Assembly (NCBI RefSeq): GCF_921293095.1
Contig: NC_060252.1
Location: 82,108,866-82,172,865, forward strand
Reading direction: 5' to 3'
Origin: Ischnura elegans
Lineage: Eukaryota > Arthropoda > Insecta > Odonata > Coenagrionidae
Length of the DNA: 64,000 nucleotides
Positions 35,510-48,712 of the stretch are shown here, piece by piece; the stretch's first letter is position 1; each line of letters starts with the position of its first letter. The position numbers were made by a program, and so were the translations under genes. The notes beneath the pieces are model-generated. The model was not told where the DNA came from. It made no database searches and was given only the letters and a program-made list of their open reading frames with translations.

Positions 35510-35963
35510 AAGCCTGAATCACACGATCATTTTTTTTTCGTCGCGAAAGTGATCACTATCGCGATCTTTAGGCGAAATGATCGTCTCCGGCAATTGTTTT
35601 TCGCGATCGCGATGAGGATTCCCACCGCTATTTTTCATCACTAGTCCGGTCGCTTTTTCCGTCGCTAAAACCGTCACTAAAACCCCATATCAGCCAATCG
35701 GAACGCATTCCCGTATGGAGCGATCGCAGCGCAACGTTTGACAATCGTGGGAACGACATAGATAAATAAACACGCTGTATATTTCGTGATGCGGGTCCTA
35801 TGACAACGAGCTGTGATATCGGAAATGATGCGAAAAACGACGGCGGTAGTGACCGTGTGATTCAGAAAAATGATCACTAGAGCGATCGCTTTTCGCGACG
35901 GGATAAGTGATCGCAATAGTGAATACTTTCGCGACGAAAAAAATGATCGTGTGATTCAGGCTT
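35510..35963. mobile_element. MITE with long AAGCCTGAATCACACGATCAT termini
   Basis: AAGCCTGAATCACACGATCA is exactly inverted at the right end, and similarity extends to about 55 bp (tcgtcgcgaaagtgatcac and complement). The interior contains many cgatcgc and gatcac words. Same general design as family F1 but unrelated in sequence. No coding capacity. Confidence 0.8.
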
Positions 35964-35969
35964 ACTCTC

Positions 35970-36315
35970 CACAGAGTCTCTTTCAAGCGAATAATTTGCG
36001 AATACGCGTAGTGCATCCCTGATTCTAGCCGCGTACCTTCGCGCTAGATCCTAGCAGTGGCCGAGGAATGCCGCACCCACCTCACATCATCCCTCGGCAG
36101 CCGAAATAGTTCACGACGCGGTGCTTGGAGAGGAGGAGGCCACCTCCCCTAGCGTTTTTCGTAAGCGTCCATCCCGTAGTGCAGGATCCGAACTCGACGC
36201 TGCGGGCCAGAGATTCCGGTACTCTCAGTGGAGCGATTCGTTCACTTGATGAGGAACCTCTGCTTCGAAGTACTGTGCGCACGAGATTTTATTTCAAAGA
36301 CGATAAAACTTGAGA
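35970..36315. other. GC-rich patch, no gene recognised
   Basis: 36000-36290 is GC- and CpG-rich (ctagccgcgtaccttcgcg, gcagccgaaatag). Both strands have 60-66 codon frames without recognised domains. A promoter or exon cannot be excluded. Confidence 0.3.
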
Positions 36316-36320
36316 AGTAA

Positions 36321-36545
36321 TCTACATCTATATACTTCCCCGCAAGCCGCCTAAAAAGGCGTGTGGGAGAGGGCGTTAGGGAACCAGCCTTCTACGTATA
36401 AATAGTAAATGCTCGCACAAAATTACGCGTAGCATTTATTAAAATCCTTTATTTTTCGGAGGAAAAAGAAATTCCCATATATATCCGTTCAGCAAAATAT
36501 CTTTCTTAATTTATCGCTTCTGTCGGACCTGGAAAGTTAGAGGGA
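36321..36545 (-). mobile_element. LINE 3' end (minus strand)
   Basis: Same organisation as 13647-13870: tctacatcta tail, ccgcctaaaaaggcgtgtgg, then aaattcccatat and tatccgttcagcaaaatat. It is truncated upstream. Confidence 0.5.
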
Positions 36546-37856
36546 CTCTAAGATGATGCTCTCCGTGTCGCTCCTGAAGATTTCTTTTCTCAATTGCTCA
36601 AGCACTCCAAGCTAAGCGCGCAGCCTCCGAGTCTCTAGCGGCTCCCAGCCTAATTCGCTTAACATCTGCGCAACGCTGTTCATACCCCCCAGAAGTTTTA
36701 GATGAATCGCGCTGCTTTCGTATCAAAGCGATTGCATAAAGGAAAAACTTAAATTCCACTCCACAATAGTTTATCTTTCCATATCTCTCACATATCAATA
36801 TGGCTTATCCTACAACCATTCCTTGTTTTTCTCTCCGTAACCAAGGCGTCAACTCAACACAAGATAATAAAAAATAAAAAATCAAGTACAACAAGCAACA
36901 AATGAACTTCAGAAAATGAAACACATTAAAAGAATGGAAACGTATATGAAAACATGTATGTATAAAGGTGATGACGGTCATTCAAAGTACATGCATCAGG
37001 TATCAATTACATTCTGAAAGTAGAGATCTTCCGTCGCGCCGGAGTGACAATGAGTCAGTTGTAGTGTCATCGCACGATGATTATCTATGAATTTATTTTC
37101 TGTGATTGAATAAAAGTGATTTCATTGAAATCTAGAACTTATTTTCATGACCCTTAATAGCAGTCAATTCATTTAACTTGATGTAACTCATCAAACATAA
37201 AGAAGCCAAAAATGTGTATTCAATAAAAGATTCAATGAATGTGTAGTAGTTTTTCCGAATTGATTAGCTCGCCATATATGTTGATGGTCGTGGGTTCCAA
37301 TCCCGTCAATTTCATGTCGTAAATTCTATCATGGCCATTAACTACAATTCATGCGTCTTTTTCTTTAAAATTATACTGTTTTAAGTCCTCCATACTCAAC
37401 TATTTTTCGCCAATCGCTATGACTTCGACATCGAGATTTTCTAAAAATTGTTTAAGCAATGACAGCTCCAAAAATTTTAAAATTAAGGATTAGCTAAAGT
37501 GTAATCTCAAAGTCGGATTCAGGCCATCAAAATCAAATAGAAACAGCGATTTTTGTTAGTAAGAACTCATGCATGTTATCCACGCTATATATCTATACTA
37601 TTTTGAACGCGAAAAAATTAATGTAGACGAATTAATAAATATTAATAAATATTATTTTTTCAAAAAGCTAAAAGGCACGTAACACACCTCGTGACTTAAT
37701 CAAGCATATTATGAAACATAATGGCCTTATGATGAGAATCATCCAGGGGCGAGTGGATATGGAGTATAATGTTTAATTGAAATAGTTGTGCATGAAAAGT
37801 TGGCATGGATGTAAAAGAAAAGACGAGAATGTGAAACGATTAGCAGATACGAAACT

Positions 37857-38330
37857 AAGACCGTTTTACACGGGGCACGTACTTGCACGATCAGACGTGT
37901 TAATGAAGGTACTGCCAAAATTGCGTCGTGTAAAGGCCGTTTTACACGGTACACGGAATTGCGCAATCTGACGTACGTGCGAAGGCGCAATCAAAATTGC
38001 GTCGTATAAAGCGGTGAATTGCTAGAACACATGCGAGAATGCGTGGACGCGAGACGGCAAAATAGCCCATGTTCTAATTTCGTTCATGCATTCGCGCAAT
38101 TCCACGCTATTTTAGAAATTAATGCAGATCTAACCTGCGCAATTCCGTGTACCGTGTAAAACGGCCTTAAAGCGGTGAATTGCTGAAACGCATGCGGGAA
38201 TGCGTGGACGTGAGATGGCAAAAATAGCCCCTGTTCTAATTTCGTTCATGCATTCGCGCAATTCCACGCCATTTTAGACTTTAATCCAGTTCTAAGCTGC
38301 GCAATTCCGTGCCCGTGTAAAACGGCCTTT
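37857..38330. mobile_element. MITE family F1, nested/dimeric copies
   Basis: A partial element from 37857 is followed at 37935 by a second ggccgttttacacgg start. A complete body ends at 38168 (gtaaaacggccttaa), and a further body without left end runs to 38330. This is a composite of at least three partial units, all in one orientation for the internal words. Confidence 0.7.
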
Positions 38331-38339
38331 AGAGGGCAG

Positions 38340-40150
38340 CTGTGTCAAACTCATATTAGTATCGCTGACCAGTGATGATAATAAAAAGTTGCTGTAAAAA
38401 AGTCAATTTAGCTGTTGTAACAAAAAGTGTTGAATTGAAAGACACTATATTCAAACATTCCGAGGAGTAAAAAATCGCAGATAAATGAACACCGTAGTTT
38501 AAATTTTGTTTGAAGTGAAACTCCTAAATTCTCCACCCATTCACGGAAAAAGAAGCGGTTGTTGACGTCAATGGCTCTTCTCTGAATGATTGAAAAGAGA
38601 GAAAAATCGTTGGCAAGTCTCGCAGGCGTCCAAAATTCAGGCCTTACTCTTTTCTTACAATTAACGTGGGGCTACGCCTCTGTATTTCGAGAAATATTTC
38701 TCGCAAAATTCTGCACGAATATTACCCAGCATTTGCAATTCTGTGTATAAAGCAGGCGACGCTATCTTATCGGAATATTGATCTTATTCCGTCTCATCTT
38801 AACACAAAAATATTTTTGCTTTTGTTATAGTTCTCATCGTGGGCATTACGAATACAAAACAGTCAACTAATCAGCCGCGTCGTCTTGCGGGCGAAGGAAA
38901 TGGAACTTATAAAACTTTTGCAAATGTGAACAATCCTCAATCTTGTTTTCGCCATTTTTTTCGCTTTCTAAATATAATGCGCCAAGTCACATTGCCTATC
39001 CTTTCTTTTTACCCTTATAGCTACACCCTTTGTACGCATCCTTATTTCCTCTGTCTCCCACCCTAAGCCTCTCCTTATTCATTTCCTTACTATTTCGCTC
39101 CCCTTCTCCCTTTATGTCCGACCCTATCTTTCATCGCTCGAGAATTCCATTTCCGCTGCTCTTTTATTTTTCCCCTTTCTCCCGCCGCGCGACGCCACTG
39201 TCACGTCGTAACGCCTCCCCTCGCTGCTGCACCAGTGAGATTTTTTGGCGGGCAAAGACATGAAAGGGTCGATCGCATCACATCTTCGGAAGTTCGCAAA
39301 ACAGCAAAATACGGCGTCGAGAGATAATACTGGAAACAAAGAAAATCCGCAGCAGAAGTATGAAACGTAAGGAAGATCCAGAAGAATATGGCCCCTGCTA
39401 CGAACAAGTACGTTTAAATTTCGACAAATAAACTCTGAGTCGCTCAGCAACTGGTTATACACTGCTAACACAGTTTGGGACTATGACCCCAGTGTCCCAA
39501 CTGCATACACTGCATCAACAAAATATTATTCTCCTCGAAGTCTTTCTATTTTCATGAAGGGCATGTACCTCCTGTTAAGATAAGTACTTACAAATCATAG
39601 ATGCAAGTAAAATTTCGCCCTAGTGGAATTAAGGTAATACTGAAAAAGAAAAAAGAGACAAAAATTGAAAAACAAGAGAAAAACAGAAATTATATATTCA
39701 TATTCTTAGAAAAATATATGTTGTTGTAGCTTTCTAGACTATCTTTAACGCCGGCACAGCATTTAAGTTAATGTCGCATAGAGCACCCTAATTCATGTGT
39801 ACCAAACTATGGTATATTTATACCCCTATTTTTCTCTGAGATCAACTCCTAAATATGAAAGATTCAGTGTTTTCAAAATTGGAAGGAACTGACAGGGGTA
39901 GCATGGCTTTAGAGAAATATCTACCTAATTCAAAAAATATTTTCAGAATCTCGGAGTGACACTCGGATTTTTCAAGAGGAATGCCACTTTGTGCATAAAA
40001 ACTTAAATATAGACCACGCAAAGCTCACTGCATGCATATATTCTTTGTGGACTTGATCAATCTCACATTATATTTCAGGAACCTTAACGTTTAAGGAAAT
40101 AATAATTCGAAATGTAAATAAACAACATATTTGCCTCCATTCTAAAATAG
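38340..40150. other. No gene seen
   Basis: Includes a pyrimidine-rich stretch (39000-39190). The 115-codon minus-strand frame at 39124-39471 has no recognisable domain. Confidence 0.45.
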
Positions 40151-40154
40151 CAGT

Positions 40155-40674
40155 TATTTATTTATTTTTTTATTTCAGACACCACCGAAAACAGCAATAA
40201 TCGGCGTTTCCATTGGGATTGATAATATTTAACAAGGGGATCGGGCTAGTGTGGTGGCTAGAGTGTTGGCTTCCCATCCGGCGGGCTCGGATTCAAATCT
40301 CGGCAGTGGCAGAGATTTTTCAGAGACTGTCCGATCCCTGCTTGAATGTTGTGTGGAGGACATTTTAAGCGCAACACTCCGTCCGTCGGATGGGACGTTA
40401 AGCCGTGGTCCCCTTGGCGCCTTTCGTTAAGAGCAGGCTAATGCCGACGCCGGGTTTCTCTCCACCCTTCCTCACCTACCCCTTACCTCATGGCGCAAAT
40501 GACCTCAGCTGTCGGTCGCCTCCTCCAAATACCATACCATACCATAATATTTAACAGTCAAGCGTGCACAAGCATCCATTCGCTGGATAAGGATAACTTA
40601 CCCAGGCAAACATCGAACCCGCGACCTTGGGTTTGGCAGGCGAGGACTTTACCCCGCCGCCACCGAGGCCGGCC
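40155..40674 (-). mobile_element. tRNA-derived SINE, interrupted by a younger SINE
   Basis: Left part 40155-40234 (attt-rich tail, caccgaaaacagcaataatc) and right part 40546-40674 (cccaggcaaacatcgaaccc, cccgccgccaccgaggccgg) together match the SINE at 14995-15205 in order. The second SINE lies between them, with a duplicated target. Confidence 0.7.
40235..40545 (+). mobile_element. Full-length tRNA-derived SINE with 11-bp target duplication
   Basis: The head holds A-box-like gctagtgtggtggctagagtg and B-box-like ggattcaaatctc. The body has ttaagccgtggtccccttgg and tgccgacgccgggtttctct, and the tail is (atacc)n. AATATTTAACA at 40224-40234 is repeated exactly at 40546-40556, an 11-bp target-site duplication from L1-like retroposition. 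It is the clearest recent insertion in the window. Confidence 0.85.
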
Positions 40675-40689
40675 GTTATACGAATTACT

Positions 40690-43600
40690 TTTACTTAAAT
40701 TTTACGAATTACTGAAATAATAAGTTAATCGAAACGGAATGCCACCTTTTCATACTAATTTTACCCGTTAGCCCTGTTCTCTCCCAGCCCCTTACTTGCT
40801 TGCCCAACCTAATTCCCTCCTTGGAACTCATCGGATAGCTACATTATTTCTCAAAGTTTAGGTTATAAATATTTCAATTCCTTGCGCAGAGTCATGACAG
40901 GTCTCTTACGAACCCTAGCGAACGAACGGTCAGCGATCAGCATTACTTTTTCGTTTCTCCCAACCGCAATTGACGCTTGTGTCCCGTCTGCAGTTGTGAT
41001 CCTAAACGTGTTTCCTATGTAAATATCCTCCCCTTGTTTCCCATTCATCGCCCAGTCCCCACTCCCGCTCCTCATGCGCTCCGAGCACACCCTTGCGGTG
41101 AATACAGCAACCACTCGGTACACACGCGCTCGTTTGAGTAAACAACTCGAAGAAAATTAGTTTTTTGAAACTACCCAAACATTTTTCTCCCTCTCTCTCG
41201 CGCTTCTTGCTCGACGGCAGATCGATTTCGGCGGGTGAGTGCGGAAACGAAGGCCGGGCCGAGGGATACTAACATAAGAGGATAAAACAGAGGGCGATCG
41301 AATTCCGTGAGAAATTCCATAATGAAATGCCATTCAGTCTCACGGAAGAAATTCGGATCGAGGAAAGAAAATAGGATATGCAAATGATTATGATCAAACA
41401 CGATCAGAACGCAGGAGAAGGAAGTCAACGTGTAAAACCGGAGGAGATATGAAGCAAAATGCATTTCGATATTTATAGGCATACTCGGAGAGAGAGATGA
41501 GAAGAGATGAGAAATTAGAGGGAAATAACATGCGCGTTAAGAATAAGATAATTAGTTACATTTGAACAAATAAAGGCTCGTTAAACGTTCTTCAGTTAAA
41601 ATTTGTGGAAGTTAGAGATCATCTTTCATTTTTACGTAACTGTTAGTTGAATGAAACATTACAATATTTCCACAGAATGAATTCGAACAAAATTCGCGTT
41701 TCGTTGCTAAGTGGACTTGATAATGTCGTAGTAGCAAGGAAAAGCGTCGTGGTATGAATTTTTGAATATTTGAATGAATTCTGTGGAGAGATCGCAACTT
41801 TTCATTTAACTAATATTAAGAACTTCCACCGCATCGCGGCGCATATCATACAAGATATTTTAACGTGCAAGCTACTCTATCATGAACTCACGATCGTTTT
41901 TTTTTTTTCAAGTTATCCTTACGAAATAAAAAAATGGAACGGTGCCCACCGTTTTCTCCCCCAAACACTTAAGAACTACCATATGAAATATCTTTTAAAA
42001 TTTACTTTCATGCTACTTATGTATCTGGTTCACGCACAGGACTATTCCTGTTTCAAAATGTTCCAATTTCACTTCCAAAATGAAAGAAAACAGAAGCATG
42101 GGAAATTATGCTAGGTACGAGGACAATGTTTTCTTAAACTCAGCTCTCGTCGAATTGTCGTGGCGGTTAGTAGTGGCCTTCAGATGGTCGACACAGTAAT
42201 AAAAGTTTAGAAAAAGATAGCTTACGATCGTTATAACCTATGTAAACATTAAATAATTATTTGATGTTTTCTTTTAATACGATTTTCGATATGAATTCCC
42301 AAAAATTATCCAGAAAAAATATTTTCTGAGAAGCAGAAATGCAGACGAAAGCATTTAATAGCCACATTAAAGATATTATTTGGAAAAATTTGGACTCGTA
42401 TAATAGTAATCAATTAAGTGTTCAGCATATTTATCGTTTAAATCGTGGCCCTGGAAAAATGATGATTTTTTTATTTTTAAATTTTTTTATATTTTAATGA
42501 AGAGATACACATACAGCAATACTGCCAAGTTAAAGTGCCCTTATAACAACAAATATTAAATAATTAAAGAATAATTATTTGTTACAAATTTAAATAGAAT
42601 AAAAAAGAAGAAAACAAACATTTATCGGGCTATCTAGTCATTTATGCGATAAATATGTTAATGTCCGATGAGTAAAATTTTTAAGTGTCAGACCAAACGA
42701 ATCAATATCACTTGGTCGAGTATTTACTAAAAGGGAAAGCCTATGGAAAAGTGAGCGCTTAATTACAGATAGCCTGGGTGTAGGAATGTGGAGTAAAGAA
42801 GTAGATCGGGTGTGGTGGGAAGATACTCTAATGCTGAGGAAGGAAACGATGTCAGGACTGTCGAAGTTTACCAAACACTCAGTGTTTCTGCCTGATTATA
42901 AGTTAGATATTTTTCAGAGAACAGCGCAGCTCGTGCTAAGCCTCTGGCTTGTTTGGTGAAAAGGTGTTGGTCTTTTGGGTAGACAGTCTAAGAATCTCTC
43001 CATCTAACGAATGAATTCTTTTTGCGGCTCTTCGCATGGTAACAATATCTCAGTCTTTCAATTGAACTCAGATTATATGAATACTTCTGCTATACTCCTT
43101 TCCAGAATGTAATCCAAATGATAAAAAAATAAATACAGACATATATCGGTCAAATGATTTCACAGGATGCTTCAACGCAATTACCGCTATTCAATGTTAG
43201 ACATGATATCAGCCGATCAATCACAAGCAGCTCATTACGGAATTATCTTTCGCTAGTCGTTTCGCATAGTTTTGATGACCTAATCACTGGCTTCGCTCGC
43301 TCAATATAAGGAATCGCTTAGAATTACCATCGAGGAAGAATTAATGAAGGAAAGATTACGTAGACAACTTAAACAGTACATACTAGAAAGGTCGTGGGAT
43401 AAACGATCTCCGGTCAGAAAGGTCAGAAGCGATGGACTGCAGAAATGCATCGATGGGCAACTGCGTCGAAGTGAATGTTATTTTATAAGCCTCCCACACG
43501 CTGCACTTTTAAAAGGCTCACTATGAGATTTTGCAATGAAGAAGACAGTGGAAAGGAAGGGAGAAACTGAAAAAGTAATTTTTCTTCCTTGACCACTTAT

Positions 43601-45040
43601 TAATGTGATCATTCATTTCTTCTCGGATAGTAAGTGGGATAATTTTTCTCATTAATATAATATACTTTGATGCAGCCAATGTTTAGCTTTTGTTTAATGA
43701 ATATTCAGGGCTATAAACGACTTAATAGAACGGACGATTAGATCTATAAATATTCGCCTCCGGAAAAATTTAAGTTAATGACAGCAGAAAAACATCAGTT
43801 TTAAAATATGTATTCATGTGAACATTATGTGTCGCAGGTGTATTTTCCTATTTTACCTACCCTAAAATAGTGCAAGAATGAATAATTAAAAATACAATAG
43901 TTCATTTTGTATTTGTGTTGTAGTTTGATGATCCAGAATGGTGATTTCAATAAGAAAATAAACTTTAGTTTCTAAGGAAAATACTTTATTAGAAACTAAA
44001 AAATGTGATTAAATATACGAGAAACAAATAAAAGAAATTATAACTAAAGAAAAAAATAGATTATGAGGAGGAAAGATATCTTAAAAGCAAATGTGTGTCA
44101 ATCGTCGCTATTTATTTGGAAAGCAGCACCGGCAAAGAAATAGACTTATGTTAGCGGTCCCAAAGAAATCTTAAACGGTAACTTTTTCAGAAAAATCGCG
44201 TATGGTTAAATTTTACCCGGTTTACACCGTGGGCTATGAACGTATCCTTGGAAGCTAGGCTGAGCCTTTAATTCCCTCAATTTTGGGCGGGTAATATTAC
44301 TCCGGGTACGAAATCACAAAAAACAAGCATGGCGTTTGTTTCATGGCATAACTCAAATAAAAAGTGCAATACTACATCGGATACCGAGAATAAGAATCTC
44401 AAGGATTATATTTTAAATATTTTTACAAATTTTTCTTCCTTCAAATTTATTTGGCTAAAAACAAGATAAGAACTAAAACCCGTAATCAATCCAATATAAG
44501 TTTGACATTTTTAGCTCCAAAATATGCATATTAAAAACAATGCAAAAAATTATATCAAGAAGTCAAATAACTACCTAACGATGTGAGTACTCACCGGCGC
44601 AATTCATAACAACTATCAGTTGCTGATACGTATCTGGAAGGTAATTAATTTTGCGTTCGTTTGCCTTAAAATATACGTTTTACTGCAAAATAAGATCACT
44701 GACACGGTATTTTTTAAAACTCTTTTGTCATCACGTTTCGCACTCGCCGAGATGTGAGTACGATCGTCACGATCCCATCCTCCTCTACGAGTTTTTCTCT
44801 CACATTTAGTTTTCGCTCCGATTAGCGTGCCATCTCGAGCGAAACGGAACAACTAAACGCACAAGAGAAGCACTTGTTGCAGAGTCATCGGTATAAATTG
44901 ATCTATGCCTCTCCTCCTTTCCCCTACCTTACCCCCTCCCAATCTTTCCCGCCTTCGAATTGTGTAATTCTCAACGGCAAACGATAGCGCTTACAGGCGC
45001 TCTTTCGTTTACGTCTCAGTCTGCCTACTAAAGATAATAG
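40690..45040. other. No gene seen
   Basis: 4.3 kb of AT-rich sequence with scattered short frames and no transposon termini recognised. Confidence 0.45.
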
Positions 45041-45049
45041 TATCCAGTT

Positions 45050-45386
45050 CAACATTACATCGGAACTGGCGCAGGAAAAATAAAGCAAGAGCCCGCGGCC
45101 CGCAAGTTAATTTCTCGCGACCCCTAGAGACTAAATAAAATACTTGATCGCGCCACACAATGTAAAATACTTATATATTGACACAGTCGTCAAAAATATA
45201 TTATGTCAAAAATTGCATTAATTGATTCAACTTTTTAACCAATAAAGAAGATTGCACTTTAAAAATTATATGTTTTTTTTATAAATTTTATTGATGTGGG
45301 GGTAAAGTGACGAGGAACATTATGAACTCGCAGACGATGTGAAATTGATTTTTGGCCCTTGAATAAAAAAAGGTTGAAGATCCCTG
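45050..45386. mobile_element. Decayed hAT-like MITE
   Basis: The right end ggttgaagatccctg is a typical hAT terminus in inverse (CAGGGATCTTCAACC). The left part has cccgcggcccgcaagtt and tctcgcgacccctagag. The left terminus is not preserved. Confidence 0.45.
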
Positions 45387-45915
45387 AAATAAAGTAATGG
45401 CCATACACCATACTGAGCCTTAACAATTCAAGTTGACTTATTAAGGGGGTGAGAAGCCATGCGGTACAAGCGATTTTGTTTCCAAATAGAGTTAGGAACA
45501 GCTTGATAGATGAAATGTACAAAATCTTGGTGGCCAAAGGATACGAGTGAGTCTCTGTTCTGTGCTAACATCAAGTGGAAAATTGAATTTTTTTTCAAAA
45601 CCTTTTCCCAACAACTACTTTAAATTAAAATAATTTTTTCTTAAATCTATGAAAACATCACTGGTGATATGAAGCTAAACATAGCTAAATTATAACCTTG
45701 GCCTCTCATTCCCCTCAATTATCTTTCAGCGGTTGTAAGTGGCACCACATGGACCTTGGACACATTTTTTTGTTTTTATTGCTGCTAACTTTTGGAAATA
45801 AATATAATTAAATTGACGTACATTCTCATCCATACTTAAGATCCTCCACTTCATAAACCCTGGTCTTTCAGCCCCCGCTGAGTATTTTCTCTAAGCAAAA
45901 ATGTCTATAGTCTGT

Positions 45916-46151
45916 AAGGCCGTTTTACACGGTACACGAAATTGCGCAGGCTAGAGCTGCATTAATTTCTAAAATGGCGTGGAATTGCGCGAATGCATGA
46001 ACGAAATTAGAACAGGGGCTATTTTGCCGTCTCGCATCCACGCATTCTCGCATGTGTTCTAGCAATTCACCGCTTTACACGACGCAATTTTGATTGCGCC
46101 TTCACACGTACGTCAGACTGCGCAATTCCGTGTACCGTGTAAAACGGCCTT
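45916..46151. mobile_element. MITE family F1, intact copy
   Basis: aaggccgttttacacggtac at the left and gtaccgtgtaaaacggcctt at the right form 20-bp perfect inverted termini around about 195 bp. It is the best-preserved copy. Internal order is the reverse of that at 59632-59858. Confidence 0.8.
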
Positions 46152-46980
46152 AACGTTGGGTGGCGCACTGCCCCGCCAGCTACCTAGTTCCTCCCCCCGG
46201 CGCTTGCGGTTGAAGCAGCTGTCGGGCTCAGAGTCCTCTGGATTGTCGATAATACACTACATAGAAGACCCTATGAGGGAGAAGTATAGAGAACTGCCAT
46301 CCAGAGGAATCTGGGCGGGCCCGTGCGCCACCCCACGGTATACAGACTATAACAACAATATCACACAAATATCAAAAGCTAAATAATAAAAAACCACTCC
46401 AAAAAATCAATTATTCTACCTGAAGGGTGGTTTGGATCGGTGGAGGCAGATCTCACCCCAGACTAATGACATGGTAGGGGTTTTAGTTCCTTTCCCGAGC
46501 ACCTAGCGGCTTTTAGACAGGTCGGTCGTTAGGGGCGATTGTTGATGACAGCCGAGCATGGGTCTTTATCAAATGGTGATCAAATAGTAGAATATATTTC
46601 AGGCCTTAGTCAAAAGTCGCTATCACATGAACAAACAAAACTACCGGCAGGAAATTCACTGAAACATCTTTTACTTGCAAGTTCTGCCAAAGATGGTATT
46701 CATTATGGGCTGGTAAAAATAGCTCTCACTCAAATGAATCATCTTTGAAATACGCGAATAGATTTATATTTGCCATAATAACAAACTATTTTAGCCATGA
46801 GCTATAGCCATTGTATCTGCTTGAGCGTTATACGCGTTTCTCTGTTTACGTCTGTACTTGCATGTCCTGCTTATCTTTTGGTGCTAGTATTCACCATGGA
46901 AGGTTTCACTTTTTCAACGTTTACCCATGTGGCTACTCTACCACGTATATTTTACTAACAATGATTTCTCTTTCTTGCAG

Positions 46981-47025
46981 GTAAGAACATAGAATAATGG
47001 ATATCTCAAGAGTGCTAAGAAGAAG
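46981..47025 (+). other. Candidate recursive-splice point and 45-bp micro-exon
   Basis: A strong pyrimidine tract and acceptor (tttctctttcttgcag, ending 46980) abuts GTAAGA directly, the arrangement of a zero-length-exon ratchet point in long introns. Alternatively the 45 bases 46981-47025 form a micro-exon closed by a good donor (aag|GTGAGT). That exon contains an ATG at 46997 opening MDISRVLRR. No neighbouring coding exon is identifiable, so the host gene is unknown. Confidence 0.35.
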
Positions 47026-47067
47026 GTGAGTTTTTCTTATTAATCTTAAGTCAAGCTGAGAGAACTC

Positions 47068-47282
47068 GGAGGACCTCAATTTTTAAATATATTCGTTAAC
47101 CCGGATGGGAGGGCACTCTGCATCCCGAAGACATTCTCAACTCCTAATTCTGCTTACATGCGAGCCCGGTGTTCAAATTAAGCGAACGATTCCCCTTCTC
47201 TTCGCCACACACCACCTTGCACCGTTGCTCTGCTGCAAGTCCATTCCATCACCCAGTCGAAGAGCCCCCCTCTCTAAGTCAT
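47068..47282 (+). repeat. Direct repeat X flanking LINE block, left copy
   Basis: Shares tattcgttaacccggatggg, tctgcttacatgcgag, aagcgaacgattcccct and cgaagagcccccctctctaag with 48713-48900. The two copies bracket the LINE fragments. They are too diverged and lack TG..CA ends, so they are not convincing LTRs. Confidence 0.6.
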
Positions 47283-47290
47283 CACAACCC

Positions 47291-48712
47291 TAAGATTGGT
47301 TTGACGCAGCTCTCCACTCAATTTTACTAACTGCTAATCTTTTCACACCTATACGTGTTTCTTCTGTTTCATTTCTTCTTTTACAATTTCTTTATCTTTT
47401 CCATGTATTTCATTTTCTTCTCTCCTACTCTTCTTAGGACTTCCACATTACTAACTCGGTCGATCCATTCGACCCTCATCATTCTTCTGTAGCATAACAT
47501 TTCGTAGGCTTCTATCCTTAGGATTGATAAAAATTAAAACTATGATTTTCATTTTTTCTTTCCATGTAAATATTTTTTAGTACATTGGCAGAAGTTGGTG
47601 ATTTAAAAAATTATGTTTCCCCAAAATGGAGATTTACCTAGCTATGTTAAATATGTGCGCAGCTTGGAAATTGCTTGAATAAGTGGGTAACACTCATACA
47701 TCTAATTATCATAAACAATAATTACTGGTAAAACATTATGTGAGCAAGGAAATTTGTTCTGATTAGAATAAAATAGTTGAAAATCTGCAGCTACAACCAT
47801 CATCATCACTGGGCAATAATCCTGAGATTGGTTTGACACAGCTCTCTACTAAATACTCCCATCAGCTAATCTTTTAATACCTATATATTTCTTCTCTTTC
47901 ATATCCTTCGTTACCTGGACTTCCTCATTACTAACGCGGTCGATCCATTTGATCCCCATCATTCTTATTTAGCACCACATTTCGTAGGGGTTATCCTTAC
48001 TTTCTCTGCTGCTGTCATTGTGCATGTCTCACTTCCTTATAAGAGTATACTCCAAACGTTAGTTCTTATAAATTGTTTCAATACTTCCATGTTAACTTTC
48101 CCGCTGAAAGCAGGTCTCTCTTTTGGTGGAATGAACTCTTTGCTTGGGCTATTTTGCTGATAATTTCTTTCTTACTTCTCCTGTCGCTAGTTATCCTACA
48201 TCCCAAGTAACAGAATTCATCCACCTTTACCAGTTTTTTTTCTCCCTATTTTAATGCTATTCTTGACTTCTTTCCTTCTGCAGCAAACAAATATCTTGTT
48301 TTTCTTTGTGTTTATTTTTAGCTGATAATTGTCTTCATCATGCAATCATGTCTCAAAATGTAGATTATAAGGTTGTTCGGTCTTCTTATTGAGGTATTCA
48401 CGAGGCTTCTCTTCTCTCCTACTCTTCTTAGGACTTCCTCATTATTTACTCGGTCGATCCATTTGATCTTCATCATTCTTCTGTAGCTCCAAATTTCGAA
48501 GGCCTCTATCCTTGCTTTCTCCGCTGCTGTCGTTTTCCATGCCTCACTTCCGTATAGAAGAATACTCCAAATGTAGGTTCTTGTAAATTATTTTCTTACT
48601 TTCATGTTAAAATTTCCTGCTATGAGTAGATCTTTCCTTTGGTGGAATCTCTCTTCGCTTGGGCTTTTCTGCTGATATTTTTTTTCTTGCTTCTCCCATC
48701 GCTAGTTGGTTA
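47291..48712 (-). pseudogene. LINE reverse-transcriptase fragments, three overlapping copies
   Basis: On the minus strand, 48413-48712 reads WSILLYGSEAWKTTAAEK, then ARIEAFEIWSYRRMMKIKWI and DRVNNEEVLRRV, with one internal stop. This is the conserved C-terminal block (YGSEAW..EAFE.W..RRM..I.W) of a non-LTR reverse transcriptase. 47815-48360 is a second, longer, more damaged copy extending to the 3' UTR (caaaccaatctcagg) and a gatgatgatgg tail. 47291-47520 is a third partial copy. All face the same way. Confidence 0.7.

Noticed and set aside
37265..37310. B-box-like GGGTTCCAATCCCG
   Set aside because: No A-box or tRNA arms around it; too short to call a SINE.
46539..46748. 69-codon + strand frame before the candidate recursive-splice site
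   Set aside because: Balanced composition but no recognised domain and no defensible splice sites at its edges; not annotated as an exon.
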